From: Aquirufa sp.
Lineage (GTDB): Bacteria > Bacteroidota > Bacteroidia > Cytophagales > Spirosomataceae
Direction of reading: 5' to 3'
Assembly (NCBI GenBank): GCA_030833145.1
Contig: JAURHT010000032.1
Coordinates: 1 to 16,499, forward strand
Length of the DNA: 16,499 nt
Part shown: piece after piece, positions 1 through 7,917 of the stretch
How positions within the stretch are numbered: position 1 is the stretch's first letter
Layout of the letters: the number at the start of each line of letters is the position of its first letter
Position numbers and translations under genes: made by a program
The notes under the pieces: generated by a model
Database searches by the model: none
Seen by the model: only the letters and a program-made list of their open reading frames with translations
What the model was told of the DNA's origin: nothing

Positions 1-1584
1 CCTCACCCCCACCCCATTCCTTCTCATAAAATCGTGCCAAAAATGCTGAATAGCCGATAAATGGTCATTCGGGGATTTCACTTCGACGAAGGCAAATTCA
101 TCCCCTTTTTGGATAAATAAATCAGGAAAACCCTTGACGTGTGTGCCTAGATGCTCCCATAAATATTGACAAATTGCCGCCAAACCAGCAGGCGGCATCA
201 CGAGCAAAAACCGCTCCATCAGCTCAAAATCGAGGGAATACCAATCGACTAAGGGATTCATCGCACCCTGATTTTCGATAGCACGGGAGCGTAAAAGAGC
301 TAATAAACCGACTCGATCTTGCAACAAATGCAAAGGCAATTCCCCCGCAAAACTTTCCTTTCCGTAATGGCTGGGTGCCCATTGAAAAGGGTGATGGAAG
401 CCCTCTTTTCGGTCGGCAAAAATTAAATCCCAGGCGAAAAGACCGAGGAAATTACGCCAAATCTGGTTTTCGGTAAAAGCTGCATAATAGCCCTCCGCTT
501 GAAAATGGGCCACTACTCCTGCTTCTACTTGACCGATATATTCCGGTGATATTTCAATTAATTCAGCCTGCTTAAGCGAAGCAGTCACTTGCTTGATGGA
601 TTTTTTGGAGGCTTGTTTGGCCAAAAAGTCTTCGAAAAAATGAATCTCCGTAGGCGAGACACACACTTCTAATCCTACACGGGCCCAAGCAATGGCTTCG
701 TCTAACTCTCCCATTTTCTGTAAAACGCGTACTCGACGCTCTAGAGAGGCACCCGTTAAAGAAACCTCATACACTTCCAAAGCCTCTAAATAGGCCTTTT
801 CTCGCTCTAACAAACGACCTAAAGCATAACAGCTTTTTTCAAATGCCCTAATCGATGGCTCTAACAAAGAAGAAGCCAATGGCAACATATGCACACGCCA
901 AGAAGCCAGCAACTCATCCGCACTTACGGCTGTCGTATAAAACCATTCCCTCCACATCGAAATGGCCCACTTTTGTTCCGCCTCTTCCCGTGTTTGAAAA
1001 TAGGGCTTTAAATCCTCCTCTTGCACTTCCACAAAGGCACGGTGCCCTAAATCACGCACCACGAAGTCCGTTAGATCACGAGATCGAGTCCCAAAAAACA
1101 AGAACTGAATGAAAGCAAATACCTCCACTCTCGCGGGAGCAACCACGCCAGAAGAAAAGGCAGCAATTAAATCAGCCGAAGAAACGAACGCTGCAGCTTC
1201 TTCTTTTGAAGCTAAACTAGGGATTTTGACACCTTGTTTTTTGGCCAAAGAAACACATTCCTGCTTCGTAAATATCGATTCTACTCCATCTGAAACATCT
1301 GAAAGAAAACCAGACGTTCGCAAAACTAGAAGCGGAGTTGCTAAATCCCCTATTTCCGGATAGTTCAACTTCTCGATCCGAAAACAAGCCGAACGACGCG
1401 ACGCTAACCGCAAATACAGGCATTGCGCGGCGAAAGTCAGTTCAGAAAAATCTTTTAAAAATGCTATTTCTTTTTCTTGTAAAAGTGGCAGATAATGGCG
1501 GTCGATATAGCGCAGAATATAGCTAAAATGATCCCAATAATAGGTTGCAGACAATTCTACCTCAATTTTTCGATCATTCGCCAT
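1..1584 (-). CDS. FAN1-like VRR-NUC domain nuclease, C-terminus cut by window edge
   Basis: An uninterrupted minus-strand frame starts at ATG 1584-1582 ([17 protein letters not shown]) and runs off the left edge after 528 codons without a stop. The C-terminal part carries a VRR-NUC (PD-D/ExK) nuclease core: G485-F-P-D488 followed by F499-V-E501-V-K503-S-P-N-D507, then a Q513/W516 helix (LSAIQHFW). D488, E501 and K503 fit the catalytic Asp and ExK of this fold. The N-terminal part ([21 protein letters not shown], then an AAQCLYLRL segment) resembles the N-terminal region of bacterial FAN1 proteins, and the middle is helical and TPR-like (about residues 230-330). Known FAN1 enzymes are structure-specific 5' flap/exonucleases that unhook interstrand crosslinks, so a DNA repair role is inferred. 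Only a few C-terminal residues should be missing. The plus-strand frames inside this region are shadows. Family confidence is high; the exact substrate is not established. Confidence 0.88.
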   Translation of the reverse strand, partial: MANDRKIEVELSATYYWDHFSYILRYIDRHYLPLLQEKEIAFLKDFSELTFAAQCLYLRLASRRSACFRIEKLNYPEIGDLATPLLVLRTSGFLSDVSDGVESIFTKQECVSLAKKQGVKIPSLASKEEAAAFVSSADLIAAFSSGVVAPARVEVFAFIQFLFFGTRSRDLTDFVVRDLGHRAFVEVQEEDLKPYFQTREEAEQKWAISMWREWFYTTAVSADELLASWRVHMLPLASSLLEPSIRAFEKSCYALGRLLEREKAYLEALEVYEVSLTGASLERRVRVLQKMGELDEAIAWARVGLEVCVSPTEIHFFEDFLAKQASKKSIKQVTASLKQAELIEISPEYIGQVEAGVVAHFQAEGYYAAFTENQIWRNFLGLFAWDLIFADRKEGFHHPFQWAPSHYGKESFAGELPLHLLQDRVGLLALLRSRAIENQGAMNPLVDWYSLDFELMERFLLVMPPAGLAAICQYLWEHLGTHVKGFPDLFIQKGDEFAFVEVKSPNDHLSAIQHFWHDFMRRNGVGVR

Positions 1585-1591
1585 TATTGTT

Positions 1592-1599
1592 TATCTTTG
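1592..1599 (+). promoter_or_regulatory. pgk: Candidate -7 box of the pgk promoter
   Basis: TATCTTTG is an exact TAnnTTTG match, 49 nt upstream of the pgk start codon in the short divergent spacer. No convincing TTG -33 element lies 17-23 nt upstream, so only the -7 half is supported. The upstream half of this promoter would overlap the first codons of the VRR-NUC gene. Confidence 0.4.
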
Positions 1600-1641
1600 T
1601 CTACCTTTTAAGGGGAATATCCTTTTATTCATAAATCAAAA

Positions 1642-1671
1642 CAAAAATATGCAAACTGTTGCTAATTTCAA
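1642..1671 (-). promoter_or_regulatory. Candidate promoter of the VRR-NUC gene
   Basis: On the minus strand TATTTTTG (1649-1642) fits the Bacteroidota -7 consensus TAnnTTTG, with a TTG (1671-1669) 19 nt upstream as a -33 element. Transcription would start near 1636 and leave a leader of about 50 nt before the ATG at 1584. The element overlaps the first codons of the divergent pgk gene. The assignment rests on consensus matching only. Confidence 0.42.
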
Positions 1672-2839
1672 TTTTGCTGGTAAAAAAGCGCTAGTACGTG
1701 TTGATTTCAACGTTCCATTGAATGAGCGTTTCGAAATTACAGATGATACCCGAATCAAGGCGACGATTCCTACGATTCAAAAGATTTTGAAAGACGGTGG
1801 ATCGGTTGTATTAATGTCTCACCTAGGACGTCCGAAGGATGGTCCTACCGAAAAATATTCGTTAAAACACTTAGTAACGCCTTTGTCATTGGTTTTTGGC
1901 GTGAAAGTAAAATTTGCCACTGATTGCATTTCAGATGAAGCGGTTGAATTAGCGAACAGTTTACAAGCAGGTGAAATCTTGCTACTAGAAAACCTTCGTT
2001 TCTACAAAGAAGAGGAAAAAGGAGATGTTGATTTTGCTAAAAAACTAGCTCGTTTAGGTAATGTTTGGGTTAATGACGCATTTGGAACGGCTCACCGTGC
2101 ACACGCTTCTACCGCTGTAATCGGACAATTCTTCACAGATAAAGTGAGTGGATACGTCATGCAGGCGGAATTAGATAACGCACAAAAGATTCTAGAATAC
2201 TCGGAACGTCCGTTTACGGCGATCATGGGTGGATCGAAAATCTCTGATAAAATCTTGATTATCGAACGTCTGTTGGACAAAGTAGATAACTTGATTATCG
2301 GTGGTGGTATGACTTACACTTTCTCTTTAGCAGAAGGCGGAAAGATTGGTAAATCAATCTGTGAGCCAGATAAAGTAGAATTAGCGAAACAATTAATCGA
2401 AAAAGCGAAGGCCAAAGGTGTGAACTTAATTATGCCTTTAGACAACGTTTGTGCAGATGATTTCAATAACAACGCAAACCGTCAAACGGTAGAACGCGGT
2501 GAGATTCCTGATGGTTGGGAAGGTTTAGACATCGGCCCTAAGTCGATCGCTTTATTCCAGGAAACGATCGCAAAATCAAAAACAATCCTTTGGAACGGCC
2601 CAATGGGCGTATTTGAATTCTCAAACTTCGCAATCGGAACTAACGCCATTGCGGATGCTGTCGTGAAAGCAACAGAAGAAAACGGAGCGTTCTCACTTAT
2701 TGGAGGTGGCGATTCCGCTTCTGCGGTTAATAACGCAGGTTATGGAGATCGCGTGAGCTACGTTTCTACTGGCGGTGGCGCATTACTCGAATATATGGAA
2801 GGTAAAACATTGCCAGGTGTAGCTGCATTAGAAGCTTAA
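1649..2839 (+). CDS. pgk: Phosphoglycerate kinase
   Basis: The 396-residue protein has normal family length and catalyses 1,3-bisphosphoglycerate + ADP to 3-phosphoglycerate + ATP in cytosolic glycolysis (reverse in gluconeogenesis). The N-terminal domain shows the signature RVDFNVPLN (about 17-25), DDTRI and SHLGRPK, which form the substrate-binding side. The C-terminal nucleotide domain shows [26 protein letters not shown] and a GGGDSASA loop. The last matches the usual GGGD(T/S) phosphate-binding loop. The ATG at 1649 gives the canonical N-terminus ([20 protein letters not shown]) and follows an A-rich leader with no Shine-Dalgarno, normal for the phylum. The gene stands alone between a divergent nuclease gene and its own strong terminator. 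Identification is secure. Confidence 0.98.
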   Translation: MQTVANFNFAGKKALVRVDFNVPLNERFEITDDTRIKATIPTIQKILKDGGSVVLMSHLGRPKDGPTEKYSLKHLVTPLSLVFGVKVKFATDCISDEAVELANSLQAGEILLLENLRFYKEEEKGDVDFAKKLARLGNVWVNDAFGTAHRAHASTAVIGQFFTDKVSGYVMQAELDNAQKILEYSERPFTAIMGGSKISDKILIIERLLDKVDNLIIGGGMTYTFSLAEGGKIGKSICEPDKVELAKQLIEKAKAKGVNLIMPLDNVCADDFNNNANRQTVERGEIPDGWEGLDIGPKSIALFQETIAKSKTILWNGPMGVFEFSNFAIGTNAIADAVVKATEENGAFSLIGGGDSASAVNNAGYGDRVSYVSTGGGALLEYMEGKTLPGVAALEA

Positions 2840-2864
2840 ACCGAATGAGTATATAATTTTCACG

Positions 2865-2893
2865 AAGGCGAGGAATGTTTCCTCGCCTTTTTG
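2865..2893 (+). terminator. Rho-independent terminator of pgk
   Basis: A perfect 11-bp hairpin (AAGGCGAGGAA 2865-2875, loop TGT, TTCCTCGCCTT 2879-2889) runs into TTTTTG and a further TATTTT. It lies 25 nt after the pgk stop. Its T-rich tail reaches to within about 6 nt of the murF-alr ATG at 2906. Confidence 0.93.
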
Positions 2894-2905
2894 TATTTTA
2901 GATGT

Positions 2906-5362
2906 ATGATTCAGCATAAAAACCCTGCCCATCTTCGTGCCAGCTTCTTAAGTTTAGATAGTCGCCAAATTTATGAGCCTACTAAAACCGCTTTCTTTGC
3001 GGTAAACGGGCTACACCACGATGGGCATCAATATGTGGAATCATTATATAACAAAGGCGTACGCGAATTTATTGTCGAAGAATCAGCTTGGCATGGCCCC
3101 ATCGCTGAAAAGGCTTCCAAATGGGAGCAAACCAACATTTACGTCGTTGAAAACAGCATTGCCACCTTGCAAGCAATCGCGCAACAACACCGGGAACAAT
3201 TTCAATACCCTGTTATCGGAATTACTGGCTCGAATGGTAAAACCATCTGTAAAGAATGGCTTGCCACACTTTGCAATAATGCGTTTACTGTAGTTAAAAG
3301 TCCTAAGAGTTTTAATTCCCAAATTGGTGTTCCACTCTCCCTCTGGGCGATGCAAGAAAAACACAATTTAGGCATTTTCGAGGCTGGTATTTCCCAAAAA
3401 AGGGAAATGGATAAAATCGAAGCCATGCTGAAACCAGACTATGGCATTTTCACGCATTTTGGCGAGGCACACGGCTCTAATTTCAGCTCTGATGAAGAGA
3501 AGCTTAGAGAAAAACTACAACTCTTTAAAAGAGCGAAAAAACTCGTCTATCGCGTCACTAATCTGCAAGATGATCCCATCAAGCAAATAATGCAGGAAAT
3601 TAATCCTTCTTGTGAATTAATTGGATGGAATACGATTAGCCCAGATAAAGGCTTGTTCACTTTTTGGCAAACAAAAGGTAAAACTGCGCAAATCAAAGTT
3701 ATCAAAGCAGCGCAAAGCGAAACCTTCATCGATAGCTCCATCGAATTTAACGATGAAGCATCGCTCGAGAACAGCACCCATTGCCTTATAATGGCCTCCA
3801 TTTTAGGCATTAATCGGGAAATATTAAGTCTAAAAGCTCGGGCATTAAAACCCGTATCAATGCGCTTAGAAATGAAAGAAGGCTTGCGCGGGAATACCTT
3901 AATCGATGATTCCTATAACAATGACCTAGATGGGCTTCGCCTCGCATTACCTCTTTTAAAGAAAAACAAACACAAAAAAAGTGTCTTAATCCTCAGTGAT
4001 TTCCTCGAAACAGGCATCCCAGAGAAAGAATTATACACCACCATTGCGGCCCTAGTTCGTCACCAAAAAATTGATCGAATGATCGGCATAGGTGATCAAA
4101 TCATCCGAAATAAAGCTATTTTCGACCAAATAGATGTCTTTCAAAGCACAGAAGACCTCATTTCTTCAGGACTCCTTAATACCATCAATTCTAGCCAAAT
4201 TTTATTAAAAGGGGCCCGAAAGTATAACTTTGAAAAACTCGTTCACAACTTAGAAAATAAGACCCACAGAACGCAATTAGAGGTGAACCTGGATGCTTTA
4301 CAACATAATCTAGCCTACTTTAAAAAGGAAATAGGACCGGAAACTAAATTAATGGTTATGGTCAAAGCCTTTGCCTATGGCACTGGCGCAATTGAAATCG
4401 CTACCTTACTTCAAAACAGCGGAGTTGATTATTTAACTGTAGCCTATACTGACGAAGGCGTTTACTTGCGTAAACACGGAATTTATGTGCCCATCATGGT
4501 CATGAATCCCCAAATTGAAGAATTTGATAAGCTTACAGAAAATGGATTAGAACCAGAAATCTATAGCTACGAATTACTCAAAGCCATCGACGAATATGGA
4601 ACACAACAAGGTAAAAACATCAAAATCCATATCAAGTTAGATACGGGTATGAAACGCCTTGGTTTTGAAGCATCAGAAATCGCTGATTTAGGAGAAAATT
4701 TAGCTCAAATGCCCCATTTATGGGTAGCCAGCATTTTAAGCCATTTAGCAGCAGCAGATAGCCCACAACACGCTGATTTCACAGAGCAACAGATAAAATC
4801 TTTTAATGCATCTGCAGCTGAAATCGAAACAAGTATCGGATATCAAACCATCAAACACATCGCAAACTCTGCAGCTATCCAAAGTTACCCTTCAGCACGC
4901 CTAGATATGGTCCGTTTGGGCATCAGTATGTATGGAATTACCGGTAATCCGAACGTAAAAAACAAGATCGAAAACGTTTTAACCCTAAAAACGTCTATAT
5001 CACAGATCAAAAACATCGCTCCAGATGAGACAATTGGCTACGGAAGACGTGGTAAATTAGCTGGTTCTGGTCGCATTGCTACCCTTGCTATCGGCTATGC
5101 AGATGGTTATTCTAGAGCTCTCGGAATGGGCAAGGGAAGCTTCGAAATAAAGGGTCATCTTTGCCCAACCGTAGGTTCTATTTGCATGGATATGTGCATG
5201 GTAGATATCAGTCAATTTCCCGACATTTCTGTCGAAGATACCGCCATAGCCTTTGGCGGAAAAATACAATTATATGAATTAGCCAAACAAGCAGAAACCA
5301 TCCCTTACGAACTGATGACAAATATCAGTGAACGAGTTAAGAGGGTGTATGTGACAGGCTAG
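2906..5362 (+). CDS. murF-alr: Bifunctional MurF ligase / alanine racemase fusion
   Basis: A single 818-residue frame joins two cytosolic cell-wall enzymes. Residues 1 to about 445 are MurF (UDP-MurNAc-tripeptide:D-Ala-D-Ala ligase): Mur N-domain, ATP-binding loop G108-S-N-G-K-T113, central ligase domain, and a C-domain with DDSYNNDL in place of the usual DDSYNANP, ending in LLKGARKYNFE. From about 455 a complete fold-type III alanine racemase follows: PLP lysine K487 in MVKAFAYGTG, the opposite-face catalytic tyrosine Y712 in IGYGRRGKL, and the CMDM/CMVD segment at 760-766. Racemase output (D-Ala) feeds D-Ala-D-Ala, the MurF substrate, so the fusion couples supply and use. It is a recognised Bacteroidota arrangement. 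I chose ATG 2906; the TTG at 2891 lies inside the pgk terminator tail. The stop TAG is also the first TAG of the hairpin array that follows. No separate promoter is evident. Confidence 0.95.
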   Translation: MIQHKNPAHLRASFLSLDSRQIYEPTKTAFFAVNGLHHDGHQYVESLYNKGVREFIVEESAWHGPIAEKASKWEQTNIYVVENSIATLQAIAQQHREQFQYPVIGITGSNGKTICKEWLATLCNNAFTVVKSPKSFNSQIGVPLSLWAMQEKHNLGIFEAGISQKREMDKIEAMLKPDYGIFTHFGEAHGSNFSSDEEKLREKLQLFKRAKKLVYRVTNLQDDPIKQIMQEINPSCELIGWNTISPDKGLFTFWQTKGKTAQIKVIKAAQSETFIDSSIEFNDEASLENSTHCLIMASILGINREILSLKARALKPVSMRLEMKEGLRGNTLIDDSYNNDLDGLRLALPLLKKNKHKKSVLILSDFLETGIPEKELYTTIAALVRHQKIDRMIGIGDQIIRNKAIFDQIDVFQSTEDLISSGLLNTINSSQILLKGARKYNFEKLVHNLENKTHRTQLEVNLDALQHNLAYFKKEIGPETKLMVMVKAFAYGTGAIEIATLLQNSGVDYLTVAYTDEGVYLRKHGIYVPIMVMNPQIEEFDKLTENGLEPEIYSYELLKAIDEYGTQQGKNIKIHIKLDTGMKRLGFEASEIADLGENLAQMPHLWVASILSHLAAADSPQHADFTEQQIKSFNASAAEIETSIGYQTIKHIANSAAIQSYPSARLDMVRLGISMYGITGNPNVKNKIENVLTLKTSISQIKNIAPDETIGYGRRGKLAGSGRIATLAIGYADGYSRALGMGKGSFEIKGHLCPTVGSICMDMCMVDISQFPDISVEDTAIAFGGKIQLYELAKQAETIPYELMTNISERVKRVYVTG

Positions 5363-5460
5363 TCGACTGCGTCTTAGTCATCGCTACGCGATCTAGTCAC
5401 TGCTTTGCAGTTTAGTTGTCACTTCGTGACTTAGTAGACTACGTCTTAGTCGCTAGTCAG
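5360..5460. repeat. Tandem array of mini-hairpins separated by TAGT
   Basis: Seven head-to-tail units each begin with TAGT. The units are 15, 19, 19, 19, 15, 7 and 7 nt long. Five contain a short perfect stem closed by the pattern C-TNN-G. Stem arms (loop) are: GAC/GTC (TGC) 5365-5373; ATCGC/GCGAT (TAC) 5380-5392; ACTGC/GCAGT (TTT) 5399-5411; GTCAC/GTGAC (TTC) 5418-5430; AGAC/GTCT (TAC) 5436-5446. The arms differ in sequence from unit to unit but pair within each unit, while TAGT and the loop-closing C/G stay constant. The last two units (TAGTCGC, TAGTCAG) lack a hairpin. The first TAG is the stop codon of murF-alr. There is no T-tract, so this is not a classical terminator. The function is unknown. 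Confidence 0.85.
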
Positions 5461-5491
5461 AAATGGTGTGACCAGTTACCATCCACCATTT
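5461..5491. repeat. 8-bp inverted repeat beside the hairpin array
   Basis: AAATGGTG (5461-5468) and CACCATTT (5484-5491) are perfect inverted arms around a 15-nt loop. They start immediately after the hairpin array, and the right arm lies within the 7-nt periodic tract. No T-run follows, so a terminator is unlikely. It may arise by chance from the ACCA-type heptads. Confidence 0.45.
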
Positions 5492-5540
5492 ACAATTAAC
5501 CATCTCTACTCTATACTCTCCTCTCTCTAATCTCAACGCT
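5471..5540. repeat. Degenerate 7-nt tandem repeat tract
   Basis: The tract splits into ten consecutive heptads. The first five centre on ACCATYT (for example ACCATCC at 5478 and ACCATTT at 5485). The next ones drift to a pyrimidine-rich form ending in TCT (CTACTCT at 5506, ATACTCT at 5513). Comparing each heptad with the next gives 39 identical positions of 63, well above what base composition alone would give. It does not keep phase with the TAGT array before it. Heptameric short tandem repeats are known from other bacteria, for example the STRR sequences of cyanobacteria. Any relation or role here is unproven. Confidence 0.55.
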
Positions 5541-5700
5541 TAGCCATTTTGCTATATAATGATTTAATACTTTACTATATTGCTAAATATTAATTGTTTG
5601 ATTCGCTAATTAATTAGTGTGAGCGCTAAATAGGCTATCAATAAACTGATTTGGAGATTTAAAATCAATATATTAACTTAGCTAAATATCAAATAATAGC
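5541..5700 (+). promoter_or_regulatory. AT-rich leader of the ArsR-type gene with candidate operator sites
   Basis: This block is strongly AT-rich and contains a perfect 12-bp palindrome CTAATTAATTAG (5606-5617) and a smaller one TTAGCTAA (5678-5685). Four copies of GCTAAwTA start at 5582, 5605, 5625 and 5681, with GCTAAATAT exact at 5582 and 5681. ArsR/SdpR-type regulators commonly bind AT-rich dyads in their own promoter, so autoregulation is a reasonable inference. No exact TAnnTTTG box is present, so the promoter itself is not located. Confidence 0.35.
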
Positions 5701-6048
5701 ATGGCTGTAGAGAACATAGCAAAGGCTTTAGGGGATGAGTCCAGAAGGAAAATCATCGAACTATTAAAGGAAGGAGAACTTCCTGCTACGGCTATATTTG
5801 ATCAATTTGAGTACGCCGCCCCTACTATCTCCAGGCATTTATCGGTATTAAAAGATGCGGGGTTAGTCAGCACCCGTAGAAATGGGGTATTCATTTACTA
5901 CCAATTAGAGAAAGATGCACTACGTCAATTAGACGAATGGCTCTCCCCTTTCCTACCTAAAGTGAAGGCTGCACCAAAAGAAAAATCGAATCCAGCACCC
6001 AAAATACCGAAAGAAAATCCTTTCGATAAATTTCAGTCTGAATTCTAA
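5701..6048 (+). CDS. ArsR/SdpR-family winged-helix transcriptional regulator
   Basis: The 115-residue protein opens with the ArsR N-terminus (ALGDESRRKIIELLKEGEL, about 9-27). A helix-turn-helix follows, with the recognition helix near 40-52 (APTISRHLSVLKDAGL) and a beta wing near 55-69 (VSTRRNGVFIYYQL). It contains no cysteine at all, so the metal-thiolate site of classical ArsR/SmtB sensors is absent. This points to the SdpR-like, non-metal branch. Residues 86-115 form a Lys/Pro-rich tail beyond the wHTH domain, probably disordered. It is predicted to be a dimeric cytosolic repressor. The gene lies 24 nt upstream of a small YCII-like gene, probably co-transcribed with it. The repeated GCTAAwTA motifs and palindromes upstream are candidate operators. 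The ligand and targets cannot be told from sequence. Confidence 0.88.
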   Translation: MAVENIAKALGDESRRKIIELLKEGELPATAIFDQFEYAAPTISRHLSVLKDAGLVSTRRNGVFIYYQLEKDALRQLDEWLSPFLPKVKAAPKEKSNPAPKIPKENPFDKFQSEF

Positions 6049-6072
6049 AATATAAAAATAATACAATTTATA

Positions 6073-6408
6073 ATGAAGCGATTTGTGTTCATCATTCGAG
6101 GTCCAGTAGCCGGAATATCTAGTGAATCTAGCTTAGCATCGGAGGCAGAATTAGACCAAATTCGTACTTGGTTAAAGGGCTTAAAATCGACTTATTCGGA
6201 CATGCTTTTTCAGAAATTTTCAGGTGAATTACAGGCGTTAAATCAGAGCGGAAAATTAGACAGTCGACTGATCCAACAAATTGATGGAGGAGAAATTTCC
6301 CAGATTGTCACACTGATTTTACCTGGCTTAGAAGTGGCCGAAGAAATCGCTGCGAGTTTCCCCTTCCCTAACGAGTTTTATAGTCTCGAATTAAGAGAAA
6401 TGGCTTAA
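6073..6408 (+). CDS. Small YCII-like (dimeric alpha-beta barrel) protein
   Basis: The 111-residue protein starts with MKRFVFIIRGP, a first beta strand typical of YCII/DGPF-domain proteins. A helix with conserved-looking E/W positions follows (SEAELDQIRTWLKGLKSTY), and a C-terminal strand resembles the VTLILPGLEVAEEIAASFPF element that in this fold tracks the 'special position' helix. There is no signal peptide or membrane segment, so it is cytosolic. YCII-like proteins are often next to ArsR-type regulators or extracytoplasmic sigma factors, but their reactions are mostly unknown. It sits 24 nt after the regulator gene, and the pair ends at a bidirectional terminator, so the two form a small operon. 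The family call rests on visible fold features rather than a catalytic motif and is moderate. Confidence 0.6.
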   Translation: MKRFVFIIRGPVAGISSESSLASEAELDQIRTWLKGLKSTYSDMLFQKFSGELQALNQSGKLDSRLIQQIDGGEISQIVTLILPGLEVAEEIAASFPFPNEFYSLELREMA

Positions 6409-6427
6409 AGACCTAGTAATTCAATAA

Positions 6428-6462
6428 AAAAAAGGCCCATACGTAATGTATGGGCTTTTTTT
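6428..6462. terminator. Bidirectional terminator between the ArsR/YCII operon and fumC
   Basis: GCCCATAC (6435-6442) and GTATGGGC (6448-6455) pair around a GTAAT loop, flanked by an A-run on the left (6426-6433) and seven T on the right (6456-6462). The A and T runs extend the stem and provide a U-tract for either strand. It sits between convergent genes and serves both. Confidence 0.93.
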
Positions 6463-6466
6463 GTGC

Positions 6467-6481
6467 ATTCTCGACGAGAAT
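6467..6481. repeat. Short near-perfect palindrome downstream of fumC
   Basis: ATTCTCG and CGAGAAT form 7-nt arms around a single A, 4 nt beyond the terminator T-run and 18 nt before the fumC stop codon. It would lie in the fumC 3' untranslated RNA, or could be a protein site. No function is assignable. Confidence 0.4.
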
Positions 6482-6499
6482 CGCGTATTTTTTCTCTAC

Positions 6500-7903
6500 T
6501 TATAGATTGATCTCGCCTACCATATTCTCAGGCTTTACCCACGCATCGAACTCTTCGGCAGTTAAATAACCTAATGAAATCGCTGTTTCCTTAAGTGTAG
6601 AGCCATTTTTATGGGCAGTCTGTGCAATCTCCGCTGCTTTGTAGTATCCGATCTTTGTATTTAAGGCCGTTACTAACATTAGGGAGTTATTCACGTGCTT
6701 CTTAATGTTATCGTGAAGTGGTTCAATACCTACCGCACATTTATCATTAAATGCTACGCACACATCTCCAATTAAACGAGCTGAATGTAAGAAGTTGTAG
6801 ATCATCACTGGCTTGAATACGTTTAGCTCAAAATGGCCATTTGAGCCACCAATTCCGATCGCTACGTCATTACCCATCACCTGCGCTGCTACCATTGTCA
6901 TAGCTTCACATTGCGTTGGATTTACTTTGCCAGGCATAATAGAAGAACCTGGCTCATTATCGGGAATATAAATCTCACCAATACCCGAACGAGGTCCAGA
7001 AGAAAGCATACGAACGTCGTTACCGATCTTCATTAAACTCACTGCAACCGTTTTTAAAGCTCCGTGAGCCTCTACAATCGCATCGTGTGCTGCTAATGCT
7101 TCAAACTTGTTCTCAGCTGTAATAAATGGTAATCCTGTCAAATTAGCGATATGCTTCGCAACATTCTCTGAATAGCCTTTTGGCGTATTAATACCAGTTC
7201 CTACCGCAGTACCTCCTAAAGCAAGTTCAGAAAGGTGCGCAAGACTATTATTAATGGCACGTAAACCGTGATCTAATTGTGAAACGTAACCTGAAAATTC
7301 TTGGCCTAAAGTCAAAGGAGTCGCATCCATAAAGTGCGTACGACCAATTTTGACCACGTTTTTGAAGGCTTTAGCTTTGGCAGCTAAAGTATCACGCAAT
7401 TTCGTAATACCTGGAATTGTTACTTCCACAAGCGATTGATATGCAGCGATGTGCATCGCCGTAGGGAACGTATCGTTCGAAGATTGCGACTTATTTACAT
7501 CGTCATTAGGGTGTACAAATTTCTGCTCATCAAGTAAGTTTCCACCTTGTAAGACGTGTGCGCGGTAAGCAATCACCTCATTACAATTCATATTAGATTG
7601 AGTACCAGAACCTGTTTGCCAGACCACTAATGGGAATTGATCTGCCCATTGACCTTCTAAGATTTCATCACACACTTGACCAATTAGGTTCTTTTTCGCC
7701 TCATCTAAGACGCCTGCCTCAAAGTTCGTGATCGCCGCTGCTTTCTTTAGGTAAGCAAAGGCTCTAATGATCTCTTTAGGCATTTTATTAATATCCTGAG
7801 CAATTGGGAAATTCTCAATCGAACGTTGCGTTTGAGCACCCCAATAAACGTGAGCAGGCACTTGCACCTTACCCATAGTATCTTTTTCAATTCTATACTC
7901 CAT
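6500..7903 (-). CDS. fumC: Class II fumarate hydratase
   Basis: The 467-residue protein has full family length and catalyses reversible hydration of fumarate to malate in the TCA cycle as an iron-independent cytosolic homotetramer. Diagnostic motifs, in order: [12 protein letters not shown] near 97-108; the B-site-like [38 protein letters not shown] with the catalytic histidine; GTGINTPKG; and the fumarase/aspartase signature [13 protein letters not shown]. The [12 protein letters not shown] and PTQCEA contexts favour fumarase over aspartase. The ATG at 7903 gives the standard N-terminus [16 protein letters not shown]. The gene is transcribed alone, divergent from the YffB-like gene, and stops at the bidirectional terminator. 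Identification is secure. Confidence 0.97.
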   Translation of the reverse strand: MEYRIEKDTMGKVQVPAHVYWGAQTQRSIENFPIAQDINKMPKEIIRAFAYLKKAAAITNFEAGVLDEAKKNLIGQVCDEILEGQWADQFPLVVWQTGSGTQSNMNCNEVIAYRAHVLQGGNLLDEQKFVHPNDDVNKSQSSNDTFPTAMHIAAYQSLVEVTIPGITKLRDTLAAKAKAFKNVVKIGRTHFMDATPLTLGQEFSGYVSQLDHGLRAINNSLAHLSELALGGTAVGTGINTPKGYSENVAKHIANLTGLPFITAENKFEALAAHDAIVEAHGALKTVAVSLMKIGNDVRMLSSGPRSGIGEIYIPDNEPGSSIMPGKVNPTQCEAMTMVAAQVMGNDVAIGIGGSNGHFELNVFKPVMIYNFLHSARLIGDVCVAFNDKCAVGIEPLHDNIKKHVNNSLMLVTALNTKIGYYKAAEIAQTAHKNGSTLKETAISLGYLTAEEFDAWVKPENMVGEINL

Positions 7904-7917
7904 ACGATGTTTTGTAT

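Noticed and set aside
855..1526. Several short plus-strand frames (85, 84 and 62 codons) in the first 1.6 kb
   Set aside because: They lie antisense to the continuous VRR-NUC frame and show low-complexity, non-family sequence.
2891..2905. TTG start for murF-alr, five residues upstream
   Set aside because: It lies in the T-rich tail of the pgk terminator, and the added residues have no family match; ATG 2906 is better.
5360..5460. CRISPR array or tRNA-like element
   Set aside because: Units are at most 19 nt, repeat sequence is not conserved apart from TAGT and the loop-closing bases, and no cas genes or cloverleaf are seen.
5360..5460. Rho-independent terminator of murF-alr
   Set aside because: Stems are 3-5 bp, and no T-tract follows any of them.
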